Counted from the first letter of the stretch, positions 17,217 through 25,812 are shown. The stretch is DNA of 64,000 nucleotides from Trichomonas vaginalis G3 (GCF_026262505.1 NC_067207.1:19250082-19314081), one strand, 5' to 3'. Notes: generated by a model not told the origin, from the letters alone. Numbers and translations: made by a program.

Positions 17217-19874
17217 TTAAGCTGTGCGGTACCATGCGAATATAGTCACAAATGGTGGCATATAATCTTCGCCCGAGCCTGTTGGATTTGTTGTGAAAGT
17301 GTGTGAATGATTTCCCGTGGTTCCACAGAAAATACCCGCGCTTGAATCTACTGGGTCACTTGAAATATCATATCTATGCATTCCCTGTCTATCCGAACCT
17401 GCTGCAAGATTTGTAAAACCTCTTTTTGTTATTGAATGCGAATGACTACCTGTTGTGTTTGTCGTTCCTGTATGAGTGTGCGGTGGAAGGTTTGCTTCAG
17501 TAATTTTCTTCGAACCCCCTGTTTGCTTTGAAGAGTTTGCACAGTATAAGAATTTATCTACAATCTGTTCCCATGCACCAAAACCTAAAACCGTTTCTGG
17601 ATTTGTTGAGTTCATTGACGTATAAATAGAACCTATAGGATATAATGTTTGAAGTATTTCAGTCTTCATTGTTTGAAGCTCTGTTTTGTCAGCTTTCTTA
17701 TCTAACATTGCTGGTAGTTCATATGCTTCAAAGTTTCTGGCATGACCTTCAATGTTCATACATCTGTTATCTAAATTGTTTAGTGTATCTTTTACGCTTG
17801 TACTTGGATTCTCTAAAGGTGCACTTGAACCAAGGGTATAGTTCAATATTATGTCGTCTGCTCTAACAATAGTGAAGGATTTATGTGTATGTTCTTTATC
17901 AGCTTTCTTATCTAACTCATCATTAACATAAGTTTTATCCACTTTAAGGTCTAAACATCCTGAAATCCATCCTGTATCAGCTTTAGTTTTTAAAATCTTC
18001 GATGTCCATTCATGATACCATTCAACCATTTCTTTAATTTCATTATCTTTTTCATCAACATATTCCTTATCTACCTTCTTCTCTAACACACTAGCCATAT
18101 ATTCCTTATCTACCTTAAGGTCTAACTCATCATTAACATAAGTTTTATCTGCTTTTTTATCTAATGTAGCTTGAAGTTCATTTATATCGGAGATGTTGTG
18201 TTTATGAGATTTCAAAACTTTGTTCATTGCTTCGAGTTCATCTTTGTCTGCTTTTTCGGCTAATTTCTCATTAATATCATTCACTTCTAATTCAACTCTT
18301 CCGCCAGAACTCTTATTATCATTAATCTTTTTCATTAATTCGGTAATTACGTCATAAAGACTATATTCTGTTTTCGGTTCTGTAAATAATGAGTCAAAAT
18401 TTCTTTTCATCATTACATTGCTGACATTAATGATATCACCAATTCCTTTTTCATTTATTCTCTTCATTAATTCTGCAATAATGACGAATATATAATCTGT
18501 TAATTTATTCTCTTCATCGAGGGTTATAGAATGTTTTGAAATTGAATCATTAACTCCTCTAAATAAATCAATAACTTCAGGATACACGTTTTTAATGTCT
18601 CGAATAACCCGACCAGTATCCTGTTTTTCATGTTCTTCGTTCCCGTCGTTACGTGGTTTTATATCTCTAACCATCATCAACGCAGCCATAACCGGAGGGT
18701 TTGTTGCTACCTGTTCGAAAATCTGGCCGTTATGTATGGTATATCTAAATAATTTCTTTGTGTTTGTTAAAACATTTGAAACAAGTCTTTTAAAACCATC
18801 TACAAAATTCCCCGTTTCACCTAATGTTCTTGCAGCATTTACAAGCTCACCCATTCCCGCTTTTGACCCCAAAAACGTCCATATTGCATTTATTTCACTC
18901 TGTATAGTTGTCCATTCAGCGAAACTAACACCCGCATTCGCTAAGTTGAAAATGAAACTCAGTGGATCGAACTTAATTCCGCCTTCTTTTTCAATTTCAA
19001 CGAACTCACTAACATGTGATTTTAAATATTCTTTCGTTAAAATTGTTTTTCCTGATGTCATGCTGTTAACGGAACTATCACCATCAAAAGTTAACGAATT
19101 CAATTTCGTCATTGGTGCTTTTATTTCATACACCGCTTTATCTATAGTTTTTGGCTCACCTTCTTTAGAAGTGTATGAAACATTAATGAATGAATTATAT
19201 GTATTCATGAATGAGTTAAAATCAATGATTTTCATTAATGAAGCCTTTAATGATTCATTAACTGTTGAATCCCTTAAAGCAATTACTGAACTGTCATTTA
19301 TGAAAGGTACACTGCAAACCGTCGAATTTGGATCAAATGCCGTAGTCGGAGAAGGAGTATTAATGATATAAGTCATTAAATCATTAAGTGACGTAAATAA
19401 TGTTGTTGTTTTTGATTTAATTTCTTTAGCATCTGTTATATATGGTAATTTTATTTCTGTAGTTTCTGAATTAAAGATATTCGCTAAAATGTTTTGTAAA
19501 CTGTTTTGAACAGCTGTGTAAACCGTTGAATCCGGAACTCTTACGATTTCACCGTCCTTAATAAAAGGCATTGCACATGGTGTAGTGCTTGGGTCAAATC
19601 TTTTTGGGTTATGATTCAACATATATTCTAATGCTTCATGAACAGACTTATATACTGTTGTATTATCTTTTTCAATAATTTCACCGTCCTTTATAAACGG
19701 CATAGTACATGGAGTTAAAATAGGGTCAAACTTTTCATAGTCCTTCCATGTTATGTATTTCTCAGTATTTCCATCAGTGATAACAATATATTTGTCAGTA
19801 AGTGTGAGAGAGTATTGACCAAAATATAAACGTTTAGCTCTGTCAGCTTCATACGCATATGCAGCTATACTCAT
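17217..19874 (-). CDS. M1 phage-tail-collar-like fibre (885 aa)
   Basis: The second-longest open frame in the window. Residues 49-216 hold four diverged repeats of about 40 residues (FDPxxTxCxxPFIxDG). The middle is a rod of coiled coils and KADKTYV / KVDKEYV repeats like phage tail fibres. The last 141 residues match the phage tail collar pattern: YPIGSIYTSMNSTNPETVLGFG, GGSKKIT, LPPHTHTG, SHSHS, NHSHT, then EDYMPPFVTIFAWYRTA. The HxH motifs bind metal in T4-type fibres. Probably a trimeric attachment spike. Divergent from the gene at 19892 with 17 bp between start codons. Confidence 0.85.
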   Translation of the reverse strand: MSIAAYAYEADRAKRLYFGQYSLTLTDKYIVITDGNTEKYITWKDYEKFDPILTPCTMPFIKDGEIIEKDNTTVYKSVHEALEYMLNHNPKRFDPSTTPCAMPFIKDGEIVRVPDSTVYTAVQNSLQNILANIFNSETTEIKLPYITDAKEIKSKTTTLFTSLNDLMTYIINTPSPTTAFDPNSTVCSVPFINDSSVIALRDSTVNESLKASLMKIIDFNSFMNTYNSFINVSYTSKEGEPKTIDKAVYEIKAPMTKLNSLTFDGDSSVNSMTSGKTILTKEYLKSHVSEFVEIEKEGGIKFDPLSFIFNLANAGVSFAEWTTIQSEINAIWTFLGSKAGMGELVNAARTLGETGNFVDGFKRLVSNVLTNTKKLFRYTIHNGQIFEQVATNPPVMAALMMVRDIKPRNDGNEEHEKQDTGRVIRDIKNVYPEVIDLFRGVNDSISKHSITLDEENKLTDYIFVIIAELMKRINEKGIGDIINVSNVMMKRNFDSLFTEPKTEYSLYDVITELMKKINDNKSSGGRVELEVNDINEKLAEKADKDELEAMNKVLKSHKHNISDINELQATLDKKADKTYVNDELDLKVDKEYMASVLEKKVDKEYVDEKDNEIKEMVEWYHEWTSKILKTKADTGWISGCLDLKVDKTYVNDELDKKADKEHTHKSFTIVRADDIILNYTLGSSAPLENPSTSVKDTLNNLDNRCMNIEGHARNFEAYELPAMLDKKADKTELQTMKTEILQTLYPIGSIYTSMNSTNPETVLGFGAWEQIVDKFLYCANSSKQTGGSKKITEANLPPHTHTGTTNTTGSHSHSITKRGFTNLAAGSDRQGMHRYDISSDPVDSSAGIFCGTTGNHSHTFTTNPTGSGEDYMPPFVTIFAWYRTA

Positions 19875-19891
19875 ATTTTAATGAGAATAAA
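19869..19891. promoter_or_regulatory. Overlapping divergent initiators
   Basis: TCATAT (19871-19876, plus) and TCATTA (minus strand, 19884-19879) both fit the T. vaginalis initiator TCAYWW and lie a few bases from opposing start codons at 19874 and 19892. The plus-strand initiator overlaps the fibre start codon. Confidence 0.5.
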
Positions 19892-20668
19892 ATGTTGTTC
19901 TATTTGCAAAGTACAGACCCAAACGAATACGGGACAGTAAAGCTACAAACAAACTTAGGTCTACAGAATGAGGCGCTTGCATTCAGAATGGTTGACTTCA
20001 ATACTATCGCTTCATTCGTTATAACAGATGAAACAGATTTCATGGAGATTGAAATAGATGGAAAGAAGCACGAAATAAGATTTCACAATAATGTAGAATA
20101 TAAGATGGAAACATTAGCTGGAGTGTTAAATGCTCTCATAAATACTACAATAAACAAGGATAACGAAGAAAACTTAATGAATGTTAAACTTATTGCAGGA
20201 GTTTTGAAGTTCAGTTATGCGAAGGAGTTTAAGATACCACGAATGAGTCATAGAGTACAACTTCTTTTGGGTGCATACCATATGACATTTCCTTTGAAAA
20301 GTGTTGACAAAACGATTGAGATGAAATCTGTTCCATACGTATGTTATGGCAATTGTTTGTACATTGAGTCTAAAATAGCTAATGTCACAGGCATTTCAGG
20401 AGTTAATAGTAAAGGTTCAGTAGAATATAAATCCTTCTGTTATGCAGTAAATTCAATGTTCATTCCAAACGTTCCTGTCATAGCAACTCATTTAGGTAAA
20501 TGGGTTCGCATTAGTCCTCATAATTTGAAAGACATGCAATTCAGACTTGTTGACTTTCAAGGAGAGCCTGTAGAACTGAAGGCACCAGTGCGAATGACTG
20601 TTGAAGTTGACTTTTTAGAAAATATTAAATGCAACAGCTTACAAGAGAACTCAGAGCTAAAAATATAA
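19892..20668 (+). CDS. M1 minor capsid (penton-like) candidate
   Basis: 258 codons from ATG 19892 (MLFYLQSTDPNEYG). Beta-rich. The C-terminal QFRLVDFQGEPVELKAPVRMTVEVDF matches TLVDANFVPVKLLCPMYLSMTAE in the M2 gene at 42633-43429, and the two next genes are also homologous between elements. Polintons have a single-jelly-roll minor capsid protein of about this size. The role is inferred from size, composition and conserved order. Overlaps the following gene by 40 bases. Confidence 0.5.
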   Translation: MLFYLQSTDPNEYGTVKLQTNLGLQNEALAFRMVDFNTIASFVITDETDFMEIEIDGKKHEIRFHNNVEYKMETLAGVLNALINTTINKDNEENLMNVKLIAGVLKFSYAKEFKIPRMSHRVQLLLGAYHMTFPLKSVDKTIEMKSVPYVCYGNCLYIESKIANVTGISGVNSKGSVEYKSFCYAVNSMFIPNVPVIATHLGKWVRISPHNLKDMQFRLVDFQGEPVELKAPVRMTVEVDFLENIKCNSLQENSELKI

Positions 20669-20868
20669 AGTATGAATGTTATGTATTAGGGCATGAACTT
20701 TGGTTGTTGCTGTTTGATGAAACAAATGAGTTAGTTATGTCAGTCAAGAGAACAGAAAAATATTGTGTTAGTGAAAACTGCACCAAGTCAATAAGATTAG
20801 GTTTGCATTATGAAGATGAGTTCGATACTGTTGAAGAAGTTTTGGATAGATATTACAAATTGCTTTAA
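20629..20868 (+). CDS. Small conserved protein (79 aa)
   Basis: Starts MQQLTRELRAKNIKYECY inside the end of the previous gene. Resembles the M2 protein at 44746-44976 (an L-K/R-x-x-N-I core, VxxVLxxxxK end) in the same relative position. Stop TAA at 20866-20868 overlaps the stop of the convergent gene. Unknown function. Confidence 0.6.
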   Translation: MQQLTRELRAKNIKYECYVLGHELWLLLFDETNELVMSVKRTEKYCVSENCTKSIRLGLHYEDEFDTVEEVLDRYYKLL

Positions 20869-21479
20869 TTTACTAAAACATATTTAAGACAAAGATTATA
20901 TTCTGTTGAAAGTTTTGTATACTCGTTCGAATATTTATACTTAAACTCAACTCCTGTAGTTCCTGGTGTTTCAATGATGCGGATGTTACCTATTTTCATG
21001 AATATTGGCGTTTGACCACAGCATTCGATTTCAGGGTCGAGATAGTCAATGACACATTGCTTTCCTGTTATTCGTGATATAACATTTTCAAGGTCCTCCT
21101 TTGTTAGAATTATTTGGTTCTTACTTATAAGATTTATCAAAAGCTTCTTATCGTCTTTGAGTAAAATTGTTTGGTATAACTGAAGAAGGTAATGGTCTAC
21201 GTTATCTGAAGGATTTGTTTGAACATTTATGTAAGGGTTGTCGTTGGCTTCTCTTGAAAGAATTTGGTCCAGTGGTGGATACTCTAACTTAACATCTGAT
21301 GTAGCGTTAGCGTTTGAAGCTGTGTTTAAATTCACGGATTTCAGCTCTGGTTCTTTTTCTTTCAAACACTCCGAACTATAGTTCTTTATGACAATATTGT
21401 TTGTCGTTCGTGAGTCAACATTTGATGTTGGTTCAATTGGAACATTAACGGCACCAGCTAAGATGGATTTGCTTCTCAT
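20865..21479 (-). CDS. Conserved CCG-motif protein (204 aa)
   Basis: Whole frame starting MRSKSILAGAVNVP. The N-terminal half is low complexity (Asn/Ser/Thr). The C-terminal half has DPEIECCGQTP and EFKYKYSNEYTKL, matching EPDIGCCGVSY and NLKYSFPDVIKI in the M2 gene at 44983. Conserved next to the penton candidate in both elements, so probably a virion or assembly protein; not recognised. Confidence 0.6.
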   Translation of the reverse strand: MRSKSILAGAVNVPIEPTSNVDSRTTNNIVIKNYSSECLKEKEPELKSVNLNTASNANATSDVKLEYPPLDQILSREANDNPYINVQTNPSDNVDHYLLQLYQTILLKDDKKLLINLISKNQIILTKEDLENVISRITGKQCVIDYLDPEIECCGQTPIFMKIGNIRIIETPGTTGVEFKYKYSNEYTKLSTEYNLCLKYVLVN

Positions 21480-21504
21480 TTCATATAGAATAAAAACCTT
21501 TTAT

Positions 21505-21822
21505 ATGTATGAAATGAACAATATACTCGACAAGGGTTTGAATGTAAAGCTAACGAATGAAAATATTGTTGAATTCACTGAGACAGGAGCTGTGTATAAA
21601 GATGTAGAACTACTGAACAAAAGAGCTAAGGGAAGAAGCAGGAACATGAACAAAGGGTGGAAGCCTATAAAAATTTATGTCAATGATGGCTCAGGAGGTT
21701 CAAACATAAAGTATGCAGAAAGTTATAGAGTTTATGCTCTCAAAGGTGAAAAGCCTTCATTTAAGAACAGCTATTCTAACGCATATCCTCAAAAGCTAAC
21801 GGATGGGGAAGTGATGATATGA
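21505..21822 (+). CDS. Small basic protein (105 aa)
   Basis: From ATG 21505 (MYEMNNILDKGLNVKLTNEN); TCATAT at 21481-21486 fits an initiator. Contains LLNKRAKGRSRNMNKGW and YVNDGSGG, a basic Gly-rich centre. Divergent from the previous gene with 25 bp between. Its end overlaps the next ATG. Unknown function. Confidence 0.55.
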   Translation: MYEMNNILDKGLNVKLTNENIVEFTETGAVYKDVELLNKRAKGRSRNMNKGWKPIKIYVNDGSGGSNIKYAESYRVYALKGEKPSFKNSYSNAYPQKLTDGEVMI

Positions 21823-21905
21823 ATGACAGCAAAAATATTAACAGAAATGGCGACAGAGATGCATGGAATTTGTTTACCATCAGTCAATTGAAGGTTAAAC
21901 TTTAA
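21819..21905 (+). CDS. Mini-ORF (28 aa) ending at a shared TTAA stop
   Basis: MNDSKNINRNGDRDAWNL and ten more residues. ATG overlaps the previous stop (ATGA), and its TAA overlaps the ATPase stop on the other strand exactly as at 20865-20868. Tight packing supports it; length does not. Confidence 0.35.
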   Translation: MNDSKNINRNGDRDAWNLFTISQLKVKL

Positions 21906-22699
21906 AACAATGTTGGTCGTTCCCATGGAATATTTTTGACTTTAATGGTATTAGTCATGATATGAATCTCAAGGTATGAACGAGGAGAGATGAGAGACTT
22001 ATATGCTTCCCAAATTTCTTCAAAAGGTAATGTTATACCTGACTGTTTCCAAATGAGTTCAATATCATAACGTGAGAAACCTTGAAAGATAACGAAGTCA
22101 GTTATGAGACGTTTTATGTTTAAAGCTAAAAACCTCCATGTTTGCATAAGTATTGCTACAGTTAAGTGGTAATGTCTGACTTTAGTTATGATGTTAGCTA
22201 ATGGTGAGTCTGGTTTTGACACTAAACCTTTACCAGCGAAGTCGTCACAAACTAATAAAGTGTTTGATGGATATTTTTTGAAGGGGTATTTTGAAAGTTT
22301 TGATAGAATGTAGTTTGTCAGTCGTTTCATATCGTAAACTCCTGAGTATTGACGTAAGTGGTGTTTGTCAATAATTCTTTCCATCTCTTCTGAAGTCTTT
22401 TGCATTCCTGACTGTATAAATTCAACGATGGCATAATATTTCCTCTTACGTCGAATGTAACGTTGAAGAAATTCAATGAGTTCACTGTCTGGAACTTTAA
22501 CGACAGAGGCTTGAACTTTTGACATAAATGTTTTCGCTGTTGAGTCCATAGAGTCTGAAGTTGCTGATATAATGATTTGGTCATAATATGAGTCATTTCC
22601 TAAACGTTCTGTTATGAGTATATGACGAATGAGGTTAAATGTCTTACCTGAACCCATCTTTCCACAATAGAAATAAACACACATTTGAACAGAACTCAT
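21902..22699 (-). CDS. M1 genome-packaging ATPase
   Basis: 265 codons from ATG 22699 (MSSVQMCVYFYCGKMG). Walker A GKMGSGKT at residues 13-20, Walker B TLLVCDD at 147-153, and a later QTWRF sensor-like stretch. Fits the FtsK/HerA-type A32-like packaging ATPases of Polintons and poxviruses, which drive DNA into capsids. Whole in M1; the M2 homologue (39549-40412) is broken. Confidence 0.88.
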   Translation of the reverse strand: MSSVQMCVYFYCGKMGSGKTFNLIRHILITERLGNDSYYDQIIISATSDSMDSTAKTFMSKVQASVVKVPDSELIEFLQRYIRRKRKYYAIVEFIQSGMQKTSEEMERIIDKHHLRQYSGVYDMKRLTNYILSKLSKYPFKKYPSNTLLVCDDFAGKGLVSKPDSPLANIITKVRHYHLTVAILMQTWRFLALNIKRLITDFVIFQGFSRYDIELIWKQSGITLPFEEIWEAYKSLISPRSYLEIHIMTNTIKVKNIPWERPTLF

Positions 22700-22806
22700 A
22701 GTCCTTACTGAAAGGAAGAATGAGAGAAGAGTTAAGTTTGTCTGTAGTTTCATTCATGTCTTCATCTACGTCATGTATTAAATGCTTCATTTTATCTCCA
22801 TTAAAA

Positions 22807-23688
22807 ATGCAAGTCAGAAATATTCAGAACATAGCACCGAGTCTAACTGACAAGAGTATAAAGATATACTATGAACACGTTATGATGAAACCAACCAAAA
22901 TTCAAGAAAGTCAGTATACTTATGAATATCCAAGACACTGGGTAGAGTATGTAGGAGGTGAGAAAGCTATTGAAATCAGACAGGTTCGAAGTATTCCAGC
23001 AGGAAGAACAATATTATTGAAGAACTTTAATGTTTTGAGATATAATGATGAAACAAAGAAGCAAGATAGTTTTCCTGTTGCTGTGTATGTGAACCTAGAC
23101 ACAGGAGATGACATGAAAGTTTTTAACACAAAGCTTCAAACGGTAGTGAGAGAACAACTGACTGCGGAAGGACATCCATTACCTTCAGAAGTTACCATAG
23201 CATATAATTTTGAAACAAACTCAATAGATTTTAAAGTCATCTCTGCAAAGAAGTCAGGTTTTACATTTAATGAAGCAGATGTATATTCGAATGAAAACTT
23301 CAAAGCTATTGCATGGTTAGATAATGACGATTGCTTTAAGAAAATATTTAAATACAGTGACTCAACGATGTCAATAGATGACCTTCGTGGAATGTTACCA
23401 TCGACGTTTACAGTAGAAGGTTCAGCAGGATTGCTTACAAGATTGTCAATTGGTGGTATTTGGTCTCGTGAGAACATTGTTATAAAATCCAGTATAAGTG
23501 AATTTGCTGAAGAATCTATATTATGTCTTTCAAACTACATGTATTCGCCGCCGAAGCATTATAGTATAACAAACTTTGTCAGTAAGTTTAACATAAGACT
23601 TGTCGAACCTTCTTCAATGAAAGATGTTGTGCTACCTAAAGATGGAAAGGATGGACTCATTATTGAGATGATTTTAATTGCATATTAA
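22807..23688 (+). CDS. M1 structural candidate (293 aa)
   Basis: From ATG 22807 (MQVRNIQNIAPSLTDKS). Beta-rich, with YEYPRHWVEYVGGEKAIEIRQV, the same pattern as the M2/M3 proteins at 32219, 27453 and 57536 (PIRWLQSPSDAKAIGFRRV). The family occurs two or three times per element. Located between the ATPase and small virion-like genes, so probably a minor virion protein; not recognised. Confidence 0.55.
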   Translation: MQVRNIQNIAPSLTDKSIKIYYEHVMMKPTKIQESQYTYEYPRHWVEYVGGEKAIEIRQVRSIPAGRTILLKNFNVLRYNDETKKQDSFPVAVYVNLDTGDDMKVFNTKLQTVVREQLTAEGHPLPSEVTIAYNFETNSIDFKVISAKKSGFTFNEADVYSNENFKAIAWLDNDDCFKKIFKYSDSTMSIDDLRGMLPSTFTVEGSAGLLTRLSIGGIWSRENIVIKSSISEFAEESILCLSNYMYSPPKHYSITNFVSKFNIRLVEPSSMKDVVLPKDGKDGLIIEMILIAY

Positions 23689-23911
23689 ATGAGCTTGTTC
23701 TTGAAGGTCATTCATGATGAAATAACTGTTGTAGAAGATGTTAGCAATTGTTCAGACATTTTGAAGCGATAGATGAGATAAGAAAGAAGTTAGATAGACC
23801 GCAAAGCGGTGAGGGCGAAGCACGTGAGAATGTTTATGTTTCATTGACTTTCTCCAGTAACGAGAACTTTTATGAGATAATATTGAAGAGAGATGATTTT
23901 AATATGGTGTA
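23689..23911 (+). pseudogene. M1 small protein, broken
   Basis: Begins MSLFLKVIHDEITVVEDV directly after the previous stop. Includes a GC-rich hairpin ACCGCAAAGCGGT (23798-23810) whose frame gives RPQSGEGEA. Broken. No family recognised. Confidence 0.4.
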
Positions 23912-23912
23912 A

Positions 23913-24439
23913 ATGGTAGCTTGGGCAGCTTTAGGCGCAATGGGAACAAAAGCATTAGCATTTGGAGCAAAAGCACTTGGAGCTTATGACGCAGTAAATA
24001 AAATGAGTGGAGGAAGGGTTTCAAAGACATTAGATGCAAATAAAGGAAGATTGGAGGCTGGGTTGCAAAGAAGTTAAGATTAAATAAAATAGGGCTCATA
24101 AATAAAGCATCCAATTTGGTTGCGACTGAGTCAGAAAATTCTTTAGGAAAGGACGATGAGTTTGCAAAACACGCAAAAGACTTTAATGACCAGATGAAAG
24201 GTGAAACAATGCATTTAAATAGAGTCGATGGAACTAAAGAAAATGTTTCTTCTCCACCAGCGGTTTATCCATACGGACCTTATGGAATGTATGGAAACCC
24301 TTATGAACGACCATTTGACCCATTGACTGGTGGAAGTAATTGGTATCATTATGGACGAAGAAGAAAGACAGTCAAGTTGGAGACAGACGTGAAGAAAGCA
24401 ACTAAAAAGAAACCAAGGAAGAGAGTTATAAAGCAATGA
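23913..24439 (+). pseudogene. M1 hydrophobic/Gly-Tyr-rich protein, broken
   Basis: The 5' part is Ala/Gly-rich and amphipathic (MVAWAALGAMGTKALAFG). The 3' part has a Pro/Gly/Tyr stretch (YPYGPYGMYGNPYERPFDP) and a very basic end (KKATKKKPRKRVIKQ) that lies in the TIR. Resembles the layout of the small virion-like proteins of M2/M3 (60528, 27202). Broken. A membrane- or DNA-binding capsid protein is possible. Confidence 0.45.
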
Positions 24440-24447
24440 ATTCAACA

Positions 24448-24500
24448 GGGTGAAAAAACAGGTGAAAAAAGAGGTGAGATCTCACCACTTCACCTAAATC
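24448..24500. repeat. AGATCT palindrome repeat (TIR, right)
   Basis: GGTGAGATCTCACC at 24473-24486 with two GGTGAAAAAA units before it; mirror image of the 4587 copy. Confidence 0.85.
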
Positions 24501-24584
24501 TATTTTTGTGCTATGTTTTCATACGTGTGAGGGTGGTGATATCATTTATTTTTAAATAAATGTGGGAACAAAAATAAAGCATTT

Positions 24585-25019
24585 CTACTCAACAGGAATG
24601 AGACCCTTACTGACTATGTATTCGTTTAATGCTTGATGAAAACAATGGTACATATTATCGTATGGGTATACACAACGTCTGTTTCCATCGTCGTCGTATA
24701 TGTAGAGCTCAAATCCAGTCCAACCTTCTTTTGTACAATATGTAGCTTTATTTAAGTATGCATTTATGTAGATAAGGCAATTTTCTTCATCGCTCCAGAA
24801 ATAATTTTTCGTCATTGTTGAAATAGTTTTCGTTCCTCTGCGACCATAAGGAATGTATGCAATGAATTTTGCGTCATATGGGATTGTAATATATTCAGGG
24901 TTTCTTTCATCGTCAATGGGTCTGTCTTTGTTAAAATGCATGTTTCTCAGTTTTACTTGAGTTTTGAATAGTTCACGGAAACGTTCTGGGAAAGAGTCAT
25001 AGTAAATGTAGTCAGACAT
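24585..25019 (-). CDS. TIR-encoded protein, right copy (144 aa)
   Basis: Identical in sequence to 4054-4488, pointing inward from the right end. Both copies are whole, in contrast to many internal genes. Unknown family. Confidence 0.75.
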   Translation of the reverse strand: MSDYIYYDSFPERFRELFKTQVKLRNMHFNKDRPIDDERNPEYITIPYDAKFIAYIPYGRRGTKTISTMTKNYFWSDEENCLIYINAYLNKATYCTKEGWTGFELYIYDDDGNRRCVYPYDNMYHCFHQALNEYIVSKGLIPVE

Positions 25020-25288
25020 GTCTTTGTAATGAAATAAAAAAGTGGGAAAATAAATAAAATAAGGTTATTTTTTATTTAGTGAGGATGGTAGTGAATTCGT
25101 TAGTGAAGTCGTTAGTGAAGTCGTTAGTGAAGTCATTTATGTGTCAGATGGTTTTGTAAATATTTAAGGTTAAGTTGGTGTTATGGTTGTATTGTAAAAT
25201 ATACGTTACCGGTTTTGTAAAGTGTCAAACCGCTAAGTTGGGTAAGGTGGAACGCAGTGCCGCCGTACACGACTTAGGGATACTAACT

Positions 25289-25597
25289 CAAGTCTCAAAT
25301 AAAATCAAATCAACCCAATCTTTTCATCATGTCGAAGACAATTCTTATTAATTATATTAAAAATATTATATCATTTTTTCGGTGCTTTAGCTCTGAAAAA
25401 GTAGTACATATAATATCAGTTTTTCATTAATCGACTCAAGCATTGAAGAAAAGAGTTTCATCATATGTTGAAAACTGAGTCGATTATTGAAAAATTAAAT
25501 CTTAAATATAAACTTTATTTAATTTTTCAAGTTACACTCAAATTTAAAAGTGACTTTTTGAACGTAATTTTTAAAAAGTTCTTCAATCAATAAGAGA
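25289..25597. other. Host spacer between M1 and M2
   Basis: Starts with the M1 target duplication CAAGT and the last bases of copy B, then intergenic DNA matching the copy C/D spacer (TTCTTCAATCAAT). No gene. It has an inverted repeat with 19-bp arms (25420-25438 and 25476-25494, one mismatch, TAATCGACTCA) and ends in the M2 target duplication AGAGA (25593-25597). Confidence 0.7.
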
Positions 25598-25643
25598 AGG
25601 TCAGGTAAGTGGGGCTTCCAGGCACTTCGTGCCCTCTAGCCCC
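25598..25643. repeat. M2 left TIR with hairpin
   Basis: AGGTCAGGTAAG then the hairpin 25611-25643: outer stem GGGGCT/AGCCCC, inner stem GGCAC/GTGCC, loop TTC. The partner is the right end at 51124-51169. Confidence 0.85.
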
Positions 25644-25684
25644 GAAGATGTTTAGTATAAATGAAGTTTTTATTCGGAAAATTG

Positions 25685-25795
25685 TTAGTCTTCTGGTGTG
25701 AATTCGGAGGACTCTTCTTCTTCCTCCATTGCTTCTGGGAAGAAGCCTTCTTCTGGGTCGAAAACATTATATAATGTGTCGCTTTTCACAAATTA
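25685..25795 (-). other. Possible acidic mini-peptide
   Basis: Open stretch giving FDPEEGFFPEAMEEEEESS and ending TPED. No in-frame ATG is seen, so a start is unclear. The same stretch is kept in M3 (near 55755-55865). Low confidence. Confidence 0.25.
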
Positions 25796-25812
25796 TATAT
25801 GTTTTCATGTTT

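Larger units (their letters stand above)
3797..25288. mobile_element. Maverick/Polinton M1, complete end to end
   Basis: 21,492 bp bounded by long terminal inverted repeats that start AGTTAGTATCCC and end GGGATACTAACT (the AG...CT ends usual for Mavericks). A 5-bp target duplication, CAAGT, lies at 3792-3796 and 25289-25293. It encodes PolB, rve-type integrase, packaging ATPase, a capsid candidate, a collar-type fibre and about 15 other genes. The TIRs are nearly identical, so insertion is recent or the ends have been kept alike by conversion. Several internal genes are broken (roughly 15 or more breaks in all); others, including integrase, ATPase and fibre, look whole. I found no adenain-like protease. 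It inserted into the 3' end of host copy B. Confidence 0.95.
24415..25288 (-). repeat. M1 right terminal inverted repeat (874 bp)
   Basis: Mirror of 3797-4658 with one extra GTTAGTGAAGTC unit near 25100-25135. Includes the right copy of the TIR gene, a palindrome (24473-24486) and the end of the 24439 gene. Confidence 0.93.

Noticed and set aside
18595-19371. 258-codon plus-strand frame
   Set aside because: Antisense shadow of the 885-codon fibre gene, whose repeats and collar domain show the real frame.
17217-19874. Integrated bacteriophage or bacterial contamination
   Set aside because: The collar-type fibre is inside an element with eukaryotic Maverick ends and target duplication, host-like initiator motifs and no bacterial ribosome sites.
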